Source of the DNA: Streptomyces filipinensis
GTDB lineage: Bacteria > Actinomycetota > Actinomycetes > Streptomycetales > Streptomycetaceae
Direction: 5' to 3'
Length of the DNA stretch: 64,000 bases
NCBI RefSeq assembly: GCF_014649495.1
Contig: NZ_BMTD01000001.1
Span: forward strand, 1 to 64,000
The notes under the pieces are model-generated. The model had not been told where the DNA came from. It saw nothing but the letters and a program-made list of their open reading frames with translations, and did no database searches. Positions 30,989 through 38,752 of this stretch are shown piece after piece (position 1 is the stretch's first letter; every line of letters begins with the position of its first letter). Both the position numbers and the translations under genes were made by a program.

Positions 30989-32668
30989 TCAGCGAAGCAC
31001 GCTGGACAGCAGCTTCACCGCCTTGCGGACCCGGGGGCGGGCCACCCGCTGGACCACCGGCCGCACGACACGCGACGTCAGCCCCACCGGGCGCCAGCGG
31101 ATCTGCAGGCGGCCGGGGTTGCGGCCCTCCGGCTCGACGGTGACCTCGTGCGGGGTGGCGCCGGAGCGGTAGTCGATGCGGGCCGTGAGGGTGGGGAAGG
31201 CCAGCGGTGCCAGCAGGAGGCTGGAGTTGGCCAGGCCCTGCTGCTGGAGGCGGACCAGCGGGTGGCGCACGCCCGCGAAGCCCTGGAGGGGGACCGGGGC
31301 CGCGGTTAGGTCCAGCCGGACCGTGCCCTCGAAGACGCCGGGGCGGACCGGGTCGAGGCGGAACGGAACCGTCATGCGGCGGTTGCCCGGCGACAGGAGC
31401 AGGGCGGCGCGCTGCGGGCCGACCGGCAGGCGCAGCCCGGGGTCGTAGGTGCGGATGGCCAGCGTGAGCGAGGCGCCCTTGCCGGGGGTCAGCTCGACGA
31501 TCTCATGGCGGAACTGCGCGCTGGAGAAGGGACGCGTGTCCAACTCCAGGTCGGACAGTTCCAGTTCGGCCAGGCCGCGGTCGTCGCGGGGCACGCTGTC
31601 GCCCCAGTACGGCACTCCGGACGCGTCGGCCGTGATCTGCCGCGGTGCCACCCCGTGGCCCAGGCCGCGCGCCGCGAGCTGGGCGTCGCCCAGCCGGCCC
31701 TGCCGCAGCAGCTCCAGCACCACCCGCTCCGCGCGGGGAAGGCGTGCGTAGGCGCCGGGAGACAGGGTGTCCAGGTAGGGGTTCATGATGTCCGCGAACG
31801 AGTTCAGCCACTCCTCGTCCCGGTAGGGCAGGTCGCCCGCGTACATCCGGAAGTCGTGCTTGAGGAACTTGAAGTCCTTGTCCTCCCGCAGCCCCGCGTG
31901 CCCGCTCTCCACCAGGAAGTCGTCGATCAGCCGCTGCACATGGACCCGGTCGCGGACGTTCGTGACCTTGTGCCGCTGGTTGGAGATGGACGCCGAGGCC
32001 GCCGCCGCGTACGGGTCGATGTACCAGACGTACACGGGGTCCGGGATGATCGTGAACGCCTTCGCCAGGCAGTAGGCCTGCGCCGAGAACAGCTGGTCCT
32101 CGTAGTGGATGCCCTCGGGGAAGCGGAGCTCGTGACGGTCCAGGAAGGCGCGCGCGTACATCTTGCTCGTCGACAGGTGCTCGAAGAGCAGGCGGGGGTC
32201 AGCCTCGATGCCGTCCACCGTGCGGCGCTCGGCCACCAGGTGCGGCATCCATGTCGTACGGCGGCCGTTGTCCACCCGGACCCGGCGTACCGCGCCCATG
32301 GTGAAGTCCACCTCGCGCTCGCGGTGCGCGGCGAGCAGCGACTCGACCGCGCGGGAGGGGAGTTCGTCGTCGCTGTCGAGGAACATCAGATACGGCGCCC
32401 GGGCGATCTCGATGGCCCGGTTGCGCGGGGCGCTGCAGCCGCCGCTGTTCTCCGGCAGGCGCAGATAGCGGATGCGCTCGTCCTGCGCCTCCAGCCGGCG
32501 CGCAACCGTCGGCGTGTCGTCCGTGGAGTGGTCGTCGCTGATGATGATCTCGATGTTCGCGTGCGTCTGCGCGCACAGGGACGCCACCGCCCGCGGGAGG
32601 CGGGCCGCGTCGTTGTAGACGATCACGGTGACCGTGACGTCAGGGGTCGTGGTCGTCGCGTGCGTCAT
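30989..32668 (-). CDS. Family 2 glycosyltransferase with C-terminal beta-rich domain
   Basis: This 559-residue protein has a GT2 GT-A domain at residues ~9-230 with DDHSTD (nucleotide binding) and FLDSDDE (DXD-type metal site), followed by HYEDQLF. These are all intact, so it should be an active inverting transferase. The C-terminal ~200 residues form a predicted beta-rich domain of unknown role and the protein ends in a basic tail. Its ATG overlaps the stop of the upstream TagF-like gene by four bases (ATGA), so the two are co-translated. The likely role is adding a sugar to a wall glycopolymer. Confidence 0.9.
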   Translation of the reverse strand: MTHATTTTPDVTVTVIVYNDAARLPRAVASLCAQTHANIEIIISDDHSTDDTPTVARRLEAQDERIRYLRLPENSGGCSAPRNRAIEIARAPYLMFLDSDDELPSRAVESLLAAHREREVDFTMGAVRRVRVDNGRRTTWMPHLVAERRTVDGIEADPRLLFEHLSTSKMYARAFLDRHELRFPEGIHYEDQLFSAQAYCLAKAFTIIPDPVYVWYIDPYAAAASASISNQRHKVTNVRDRVHVQRLIDDFLVESGHAGLREDKDFKFLKHDFRMYAGDLPYRDEEWLNSFADIMNPYLDTLSPGAYARLPRAERVVLELLRQGRLGDAQLAARGLGHGVAPRQITADASGVPYWGDSVPRDDRGLAELELSDLELDTRPFSSAQFRHEIVELTPGKGASLTLAIRTYDPGLRLPVGPQRAALLLSPGNRRMTVPFRLDPVRPGVFEGTVRLDLTAAPVPLQGFAGVRHPLVRLQQQGLANSSLLLAPLAFPTLTARIDYRSGATPHEVTVEPEGRNPGRLQIRWRPVGLTSRVVRPVVQRVARPRVRKAVKLLSSVLR

Positions 32669-34887
32669 GCCGAGGCCTCCTCGGGGGTCGGGGCGGGGGT
32701 GCGTTCCTCAAGCGGGATCACCGGGGGCAGCGACTCCTCCGGCTCACCCAGGAACACCCGTCGTACGACCCGTTCGGCGGCGCGGCCGTCGTCGTACTCG
32801 CAGAACCGGCGCCGGAAGGCGGCCCGTGCCTTCGCCGCGCTCTCGTCGCGCCAGGCCCCGGAGGCGAAGATCTCCGTCAGCTCCTCCTGGGTGCGGGCGA
32901 CCTGGCCGGGGTGGTCGGTCATCAGGTCGAAGTAGACGCCCCGGGTGGTGCGGTAGGTCTCCCAGTCGTCGGCGTAGACGACGATCGGGCGGTCGAGGTT
33001 GGCGTAGTCGAACATGATCGACGAGTAGTCCGTGACCAGCGCGTCGGCGGCCAGGCACAGCTCCTCGACGGGGTCGTAGGAGGAGACGTCGATGATCCGG
33101 CCGGAGCGGCGCAGACCGGTGAGGGGCGAGGCGGCGCCGCCGTAGAAGTAGTGGGCGCGGACCAGGAGCACCGTGTCCTCGCCGAGCCGGTCGGCGAGGG
33201 CCGCGAGGTCCAGGCGCGGGGTGAAGCCGGCCTCGTAGTCGCGGTGGGTGGGCGCGTACAGGACGGCCGTCTTGCCCGGGGCGATGCCGAGGCGCTCGCG
33301 GGCGGCGCGGACCTGCGCGGCGCCGCTCGTGTAGAAGACGTCGTTGCGCGGATAGCCGTGGTCGAGGGAGGTGTAGCGGGCCGGGTAGGCGCGCTCCCAC
33401 ATACGGGTGGAGTGGCTGTTGGCGCTGACGCTGTAGTCCCACTTGTCGATGCGGGCCAGCAGCGCGGCGAAGTCCAGGCCCTTGGCGGCGGCCGGGTGTT
33501 CCATCTGGTCCAGGCCCATGCGCTTGAGCGGGGTGCCGTGGTGGGTCTGGATGTGGACGGCGTCGGGGCGTTTGACCACCGCGTTGGGGAAGTTGACGTT
33601 GTTCGTCAGGTACTTGGCGGTGGCCAGGGTCTCCCAGTAGCGGCGCGTGCCGGGGACCACGTGGTCCGTGCCGGGCGGCAGCAGGGCCGTGTTCTCCTTC
33701 GACACCGTCCACACCTGGTGGATGTGCGGGGCGAGTTCGGCGAGCTTGGCGGCGATCGCGGCCGGGTTGCAGGCCACCCCGCGGTCCCAGTAGGCGGCGA
33801 ACACGGCCAGGTCCGGGTCGACGGGGCGGCTCAGGGCGCGCCGGTACTGCTGGTCGCGGAGCTTGGCGCCGACCTGGCGCTTGCGGGTCCGTACGGCCTT
33901 CTTGGCGGCGCGGCGCGTGCGGTTGGCGGCCTGGAAGGCGCGGTACTTGGTGTACGCGCCCTCCTCCAGCAGGGCGTGCCGTACGCCCTCCACGCCCGCC
34001 GGGCGCTCGTGGTTCGCGGGGCGCCAGCGGACCGCGGCGAGGGAGGCGCGGCGGAAGAACTCCCGGGCGACCGCGTCGGGGAGGTTCTCACCGGCGAAGG
34101 TGCGCACGAGGTCGCGCATCATCAGGTCGTACAGCACCGCGCGGGCGGCGCGGCGGTCCTGGGTGAGCGCGAGCAGCGACTCGTAGCGCTCGATCAGCGC
34201 GAACCGGTCCTCGGGGGCGCGCGGCGGCAGGCTCTCGGGGCGCAGTTCGCGGTTCTCGTACGCCGCCTGGTTCAGGCAGGCGACGCGGCCGGCGTGCAGC
34301 AGGGCCGTGTACGCGGCGTACGGCTCGTCCTCGGAGGTGAGCAGCTCCTCGTGGGCCCGCCAGAAGCCGGCGCGCAGGGCGCGGTTGCCGAGCAGCGGGG
34401 TGAGGCGCAGCAGGTCGGCGGCTTCGTCCAGGGGCAGGGCCTCGCGGCCGACGGCGGCGAGCAGGCGGCCGTCGCGGGAGGGCGTGGCGGCGGTCTGCCA
34501 GGTGGTGCCGACGTGGTCGAAGAGGAGGACGTCCACTCCGGCGCCCGTGGCCGCCGTGTCGTCCGCGGCGTCCAGTTCGGCGGTGCGCTCGGCGATCAGC
34601 CGGGCGGCGCCCGCCGGCAGGCCGTCCTTGGCGTGCACGAAGTGCAGCCAGCGGCCGGTCGCGCGGGCGGCGCCGGCGGCCCGCGCCGCCGCGTCACGGG
34701 TGCCCTCCGGCAGCGGTACGACGACCGTCTCGGGGGCGTGGCCCTCGGCCGTCTCCCGCGCCCAGTCGCCGACGGCGGCGACGACGACCTCGGCGTCGGG
34801 GAGCGGGTGGGCCTCCAGGGAGCCCAACAGCTCTGTCAGATGCCCCTGTGCGTTCGGTCCGTAGACGATGACGCTGAGTTGGGGCAT
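32665..34887 (-). CDS. TagF-like glycerophosphotransferase with degenerate GT2 domain (HGTP class)
   Basis: This is a 740-residue protein. Residues 1-230 align by pattern with a GT2 domain, but the nucleotide site reads VAAVGDWA and the DXD position reads FVHAKDG, so it is probably inactive. Residues ~360-740 match the CDP-glycerol glycerophosphotransferase family: THHGTPLKRMG, YAPTHRDY, LLVRAHYF and DYSSIMFDYANLDRPIVVY. TagF enzymes polymerise glycerol-phosphate on a lipid carrier at the cytoplasmic face. The ATG at 34887 has AAGGAG 9 bases upstream; an open frame to 34923 is less likely. It heads the pair with the GT2 gene. Confidence 0.88.
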   Translation of the reverse strand: MPQLSVIVYGPNAQGHLTELLGSLEAHPLPDAEVVVAAVGDWARETAEGHAPETVVVPLPEGTRDAAARAAGAARATGRWLHFVHAKDGLPAGAARLIAERTAELDAADDTAATGAGVDVLLFDHVGTTWQTAATPSRDGRLLAAVGREALPLDEAADLLRLTPLLGNRALRAGFWRAHEELLTSEDEPYAAYTALLHAGRVACLNQAAYENRELRPESLPPRAPEDRFALIERYESLLALTQDRRAARAVLYDLMMRDLVRTFAGENLPDAVAREFFRRASLAAVRWRPANHERPAGVEGVRHALLEEGAYTKYRAFQAANRTRRAAKKAVRTRKRQVGAKLRDQQYRRALSRPVDPDLAVFAAYWDRGVACNPAAIAAKLAELAPHIHQVWTVSKENTALLPPGTDHVVPGTRRYWETLATAKYLTNNVNFPNAVVKRPDAVHIQTHHGTPLKRMGLDQMEHPAAAKGLDFAALLARIDKWDYSVSANSHSTRMWERAYPARYTSLDHGYPRNDVFYTSGAAQVRAARERLGIAPGKTAVLYAPTHRDYEAGFTPRLDLAALADRLGEDTVLLVRAHYFYGGAASPLTGLRRSGRIIDVSSYDPVEELCLAADALVTDYSSIMFDYANLDRPIVVYADDWETYRTTRGVYFDLMTDHPGQVARTQEELTEIFASGAWRDESAAKARAAFRRRFCEYDDGRAAERVVRRVFLGEPEESLPPVIPLEERTPAPTPEEASA

Positions 34888-35051
34888 CGCAGTGGACTCC
34901 TTCGGCTCGTCGGCTCGGGGCACCCTTCATAACATACTGTCACTAAGCGGATGAAAGGGATGACCGCGCTCGGGGTAAGAGACGCTCTGGTGAGAGACGC
35001 TCAGGGAGGAAGAGGGGGTTCCGCGACCCCGGGTTTCTCTTCCGGTTACTT
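34888..35051. other. Intergenic region, TagF-like gene to TagH-like gene
   Basis: Both neighbours run leftward. The segment near 34925-34960 is AT-richer (ACATACTGTCACTAAGC) and may hold the promoter of the TagF-like pair. A small hairpin GGGGTTCCGCGACCCC near 35016-35031 may terminate the exporter operon. Both assignments are tentative. Confidence 0.4.
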
Positions 35052-35873
35052 TTACGCCGCTTTCTTGGGGGCGGCTTTCTTGTCGCTCTTGTCGCCGGTG
35101 AAGGCCTCGTACTCCTTCATGACGTCCTCCGTCGGCCCGTCCATGCGCAGCTCGCCGCGCTCCAGCCACAGGACCCGCTCGCAGGTGTCGCGGATCGACT
35201 TGTTGTTGTGGCTGACCAGGAAGACCGTGCCCGCGTGCTCGCGCAGCTCTCGGATCCGCTCCTCGGAGCGCACCTGGAACTTGCGGTCGCCGGTGGCCAG
35301 GGCCTCGTCGATGAGCAGGACGTCGTGGTCCTTGGCGGCGGCGATGGAGAACCGCAGCCGGGCGGCCATGCCGGAGGAGTACGTGCGCATCGGCAGGGTG
35401 ATGAAGTCACCCTTCTCGTTGATCCCGGAGAACTCGACGATGTCGTCGTAGCGCTCCTTGATCTGCTCCCGGGACATGCCCATGGCGAGCCCGCCGAGGT
35501 GGACGTTGCGCTCGCCGGTGAGGTCGTTCATCAGCGCGGCGTTGACGCCGAGCAGGGAGGGCTGGCCGTGGGTGTAGATGTGGCCGTTCTCCACGGGGAG
35601 CAGCCCGGCGACCGCCTTCAGGAGCGTCGACTTGCCGGAGCCGTTGGTGCCGATGAGGCCGATCGCCTCGCCCTTGTAGGCGACGAACGACACCTTCTTC
35701 AACGCGTGCACCCGGCGGACGCCCGCCGCCTTCTCGGCCTGCTTGCGGCGCATGATGCGGTTGAGGGCGGCGGTGGCGGTGCCACGGCCGGCGCCCGTGC
35801 CGTTGACCCGGTAGACGATGTCGACGCCGTCGGCGATGACGGTGGGGATCTTTGCTTCGGTCTGCTCAGCCAC
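35052..35873 (-). CDS. Wall-polymer ABC exporter, ATP-binding subunit (TagH/Wzt-like)
   Basis: This 273-residue ATPase has Walker A GTNGSGKST, Q-loop region SLLGVNAALMNDLTG, signature YSSGMAARL and Walker B HDVLLIDEALATGD, which is the TagH/RfbE/KpsT polysaccharide-exporter subclass. It powers export of lipid-linked teichoic acid or O-polysaccharide through the permease encoded just upstream. The tail after residue 255 is Lys/Ala-rich and without the extra carbohydrate-binding domain of Wzt. The GTG start at 35873 overlaps the permease gene by 8 bases. Confidence 0.93.
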   Translation of the reverse strand: MAEQTEAKIPTVIADGVDIVYRVNGTGAGRGTATAALNRIMRRKQAEKAAGVRRVHALKKVSFVAYKGEAIGLIGTNGSGKSTLLKAVAGLLPVENGHIYTHGQPSLLGVNAALMNDLTGERNVHLGGLAMGMSREQIKERYDDIVEFSGINEKGDFITLPMRTYSSGMAARLRFSIAAAKDHDVLLIDEALATGDRKFQVRSEERIRELREHAGTVFLVSHNNKSIRDTCERVLWLERGELRMDGPTEDVMKEYEAFTGDKSDKKAAPKKAA

Positions 35874-36780
35874 GGCCGTACGTCTCCTCAGCCTTCCAGA
35901 AGTAGATGAAGCCGCCGATGCCGGCGAGCAGGGCCCAGCCCGTGGCCGCCGCCCAGACGTGCGGGGGCAGCTGCTTGCCGTGGAAGCTGTGGATCAGCGC
36001 GTACCGCATGAGGTCGATGTAGACCGCGGCCGGGTTGGTCTCCAGCAGCACCGTGACGATGTGCGGCAGGTGGTCCTTCTTGGTGAGCTTGCTGATGCTC
36101 CACATCACGCCGGACACGTACATCCAGGTGCGCAGCACGAACGGCATCAGCTGGGCGATGTCCGGGGTCTTGGCGCCCCACCTCGCCATGATCATCGACA
36201 CGCCCGCGTTGAAGACGGACTGCAGGACCAGCGCGGGGAGGGCGAGCAGCCAGCGCGGGGTGACCGGGATGCCGAAGGACAGGATGATCACGACCAGCGC
36301 GGTCATCGAGAACAGCAGCTGCTGGAGCTGCTGGAGGCAGAAGGAGATCGGCAGGGCGGCGCGCGGGAAGTGCAGGGCGCGGACCAGGCCGAGGTTGCCG
36401 GAGATCGCGCGGGTGCCGGCCATGATCGAGCTCTGGGTGAAGGTCCAGATGAACACGCCCGTCACCAGGAACGGGATGTAGTCCGGCACGCCGCGGCTGG
36501 TGCCGAGCAGCACGCCGAAGATGAAGTAGTAGACCGCCGCGTTCAGCAGCGGGTTCATGACCTGCCAGATCTGGCCGAGCTTCGCCTGGCTGTACTGCGC
36601 GGTGAGCTTGGCGGTGGCGAAGGCGGTGATGAAGTGACGCCGGGCCCACAGCTGGCGGACGTACTCCGGCAGGGAGGGGCGGGCGCCGCTGACCGACAGG
36701 CCGTGCCGGGCGGCCAGCGCCGCGAGATCGTCGTCGGCCGAGGCCTGGGTGGGGGGCGGTGTGTCGAGGACCTGGCTCAC
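35866..36780 (-). CDS. Wall-polymer ABC exporter, permease subunit (TagG-like, ABC-2 type)
   Basis: This 304-residue ABC-2 permease has six membrane helices beginning near residue 70 (FITAFATAKLTAQYSQAKLGQIWQV...). It carries the amphipathic entry region and the conserved WTF/MAGTRAISGNLGLVRALHFPRA segment of TagG/Wzm proteins. A cytosolic N-terminus of about 50 residues precedes it. The GTG at 36780 is the start. It faces the divergent TetR gene across about 220 bases that contain two copies of a 30-bp operator-like element, so exporter synthesis is likely repressor-controlled. Confidence 0.93.
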   Translation of the reverse strand: MSQVLDTPPPTQASADDDLAALAARHGLSVSGARPSLPEYVRQLWARRHFITAFATAKLTAQYSQAKLGQIWQVMNPLLNAAVYYFIFGVLLGTSRGVPDYIPFLVTGVFIWTFTQSSIMAGTRAISGNLGLVRALHFPRAALPISFCLQQLQQLLFSMTALVVIILSFGIPVTPRWLLALPALVLQSVFNAGVSMIMARWGAKTPDIAQLMPFVLRTWMYVSGVMWSISKLTKKDHLPHIVTVLLETNPAAVYIDLMRYALIHSFHGKQLPPHVWAAATGWALLAGIGGFIYFWKAEETYGRG

Positions 36781-36906
36781 ATCCGCTGCTTTCGCTCGGG
36801 GGGAGGGGGTGGCGCGTCCGGCCGGCAGCCGGGTCGCGTCGTACAGGTCCGTCCGACGACTTCCTTCGCTTCGCGTGTTTCCTTACGCTTCTCTTCACGT
36901 TCTCTT

Positions 36907-36984
36907 ACGTCGGAACGGGACCGTATCGTCGCAACGTGAGCGTAGAACCAATCGACGTCGGAACGCAACCGTTTCGTCGTAACG
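36907..36984. promoter_or_regulatory. Duplicated 30-bp near-palindromic element (probable TetR operators)
   Basis: The first copy at 36907-36936 and the second at 36955-36984 share ACGTCGGAACG....ACCGT.TCGTCG.AACG and differ at about five positions, with 48 bases between starts. Each core has the form ACG-nn-ACCGT-nn-CGT, close to dyad symmetry and typical in size for TetR-family operators. The second copy ends 16 bases before the TetR start codon. They lie between the divergent exporter permease and TetR genes. Confidence 0.78.
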
Positions 36985-37000
36985 GCCTATGCTGTGGGTC

Positions 37001-37627
37001 ATGACCACCAACGCCGACGAGCCCCCGACGCGTCCGCGCCGCCGGACCCCCGCCGGGGCCGCCGTACTCCGGGAGGATGTGACCGAGGCCATCCGCGCGG
37101 CGGTCTTTGAGGAACTGGCGGCCGTCGGATACGCGCGCATGTCCATCGAGGGCATCGCGCGGCGGGCGGGTGTCGGCAAGACGGCGGTGTACCGGCGCTG
37201 GCGTTCGAAACTGCACCTGGTGCTGGACGTGGTGTCGGCGATGGCGGTGCTGGGCCTGCCGGTGCCGGACACGGGCTGCCTGGAGGGCGACCTGCGTCTG
37301 CTGTACGAGGTCACCTCCCGTGCCCTGCGCCACCCCGTGGCCTCGCAGATCATCCCCGACCTCCAGGCGGAGGCGGCCCGCAACCCCGACATCGCCGACG
37401 CCTTCCAGAAGGCCCTGCGGGACGGCCAGGAGGGTGTGGCCAGCAAGATCGTGGCCGCGGCGGAGCAGCGGGGGGAGGTGCGGACGGGGGTCGATCCCGA
37501 CCTCGCGCTCGATCTGATCTCCGGGCCGCTGTACTGGCGCGCGGTGGTCATCCGCTCGCCCAAGCCGCCGAAGGGCTACCTGGAGAAGCTGGCCCGGGCC
37601 ACGGCGGGGGCGCTCAAGGCGTTGTGA
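37001..37627 (+). CDS. TetR family transcriptional regulator
   Basis: This 208-residue regulator has an N-terminal helix-turn-helix (MSIEGIARRAGVGKTAVYRRWRSK, residues ~46-70) and an all-helical ligand/dimer domain with YWRAVVIRSP near the end. The ATG at 37001 is preferred over an upstream ATG at 36989 because it follows the operator more comfortably and matches the family N-terminus. Divergent orientation and the duplicated elements suggest repression of itself and of the TagGH exporter. The effector is unknown. Confidence 0.9.
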   Translation: MTTNADEPPTRPRRRTPAGAAVLREDVTEAIRAAVFEELAAVGYARMSIEGIARRAGVGKTAVYRRWRSKLHLVLDVVSAMAVLGLPVPDTGCLEGDLRLLYEVTSRALRHPVASQIIPDLQAEAARNPDIADAFQKALRDGQEGVASKIVAAAEQRGEVRTGVDPDLALDLISGPLYWRAVVIRSPKPPKGYLEKLARATAGALKAL

Positions 37628-37654
37628 GACGCCCGCCGCCGCAGCCGGGCGCGA

Positions 37655-38635
37655 CTAGGACCGCGCCGCCGCAGGGTGGTGCCGTACCCAGCCCTCCCAG
37701 GCCGAGGTGATCATGTCCTGGACGTCGTACTTGGCCTGCCAGCCCAGCTCGGTGGCGATGCGGGTGGCGGCGGCGACGACGCGCGCGGGGTCGCCGGGAC
37801 GGCGCGGGGTGACGGTCGGCGCGCGGTCGTAGCCGGTGACCGCGTTGATGCGGTCGATCATCTCGCGGACCGACACCCCCTCGCCGCGGCCGATGTTGAG
37901 GGTCAGGTCGGTGCCGGGCGAGGAGGCCAGGGCGCGGGCGACGGTGACATGGGCCTCGGCCAGGTCGACCACGTGGATGTAGTCGCGCACGCAGGTCCCG
38001 TCCGGGGTCGGGTAGTCGTCGCCGAAGATGCGCGGCGGCGCGCCCTCGGTGAGCTTCTCGAAGACCATCGGGATCAGGTTGAACACGCCGGTGTCGGCGA
38101 GTTCGGGACCGGCCGCGCCCGCCACGTTGAAGTAGCGCAGGGACGCCGTCGACATGCCGGACGTCCGGCCCGTCGCGCGCACCAGCCACTCGCCGGCCAG
38201 CTTGGTCTCGCCGTACGGGGACAGCGGCCGGCACGGCGTCTCCTCCGTCACCAGGTCGACGTCCGGCATCCCGTAGACGGCGGCCGAGGAGGAGAAGAGG
38301 AAGGACGGGATCTCGGCCGCCGTCACCGCCTCCAGGAGGACGCGCAGACCCTCGACGTTCTCCCGGTAGTAGTGCAGCGGGCGCTCCACCGACTCGCCCA
38401 CCTGCTTCTTCGCCGCCAGATGCACGACCCCGCTGATCTCGTGTTCGGCGAGCGTGCGGGCCACCAGGTCCGCGTCCAGGACGGATCCCCGCACCAGGGG
38501 GACCTCCGCCGGTACGCGCTCGGCGACGCCCGAGGAAAGGTCGTCGTAGACGACCGTGCGCTCGCCCGCCTGGGCCATCGCCCGTACGACGTGTGCCCCG
38601 ATGTATCCGGCACCGCCGGTGATCAGCCAGGTCAT
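37655..38635 (-). CDS. galE: UDP-glucose 4-epimerase (GalE-type SDR)
   Basis: This 326-residue extended SDR has the Rossmann motif GGAGYIGAH at residues 7-15, catalytic Ser in SSSAAVYG (116-118) and Tyr141/Lys145 in YGETK. It also has the conserved RYFNVAGA and RDYIHVVDLAEAH segments. These fit interconversion of UDP-glucose/UDP-galactose or the N-acetyl forms. Its position among glycosyltransferases points to supply of a sugar nucleotide for the wall polymer. It converges with the TetR gene with a 27-base gap. Confidence 0.92.
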   Translation of the reverse strand: MTWLITGGAGYIGAHVVRAMAQAGERTVVYDDLSSGVAERVPAEVPLVRGSVLDADLVARTLAEHEISGVVHLAAKKQVGESVERPLHYYRENVEGLRVLLEAVTAAEIPSFLFSSSAAVYGMPDVDLVTEETPCRPLSPYGETKLAGEWLVRATGRTSGMSTASLRYFNVAGAAGPELADTGVFNLIPMVFEKLTEGAPPRIFGDDYPTPDGTCVRDYIHVVDLAEAHVTVARALASSPGTDLTLNIGRGEGVSVREMIDRINAVTGYDRAPTVTPRRPGDPARVVAAATRIATELGWQAKYDVQDMITSAWEGWVRHHPAAARS

Positions 38636-38664
38636 TGCGGCCGTCCCCTCGTCAGTCGGCCCGT

Positions 38665-38685
38665 CCGGCCGCTCGGTGCGGCCGG
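38665..38685 (-). terminator. Short hairpin downstream of the GT2 gene
   Basis: CCGGCCG and CGGCCGG form a 7-bp perfect stem with a 7-base loop, in the 117-base gap between the GT2 stop and the galE start. It could be a weak terminator or part of the galE leader. Confidence 0.4.
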
Positions 38686-38752
38686 GGGCGTCTCTCGTCC
38701 AGTGGGTGTCTCTCAGTCAAGCAGCGGGCGCGCCGGTGACGCACCGGGCGGC

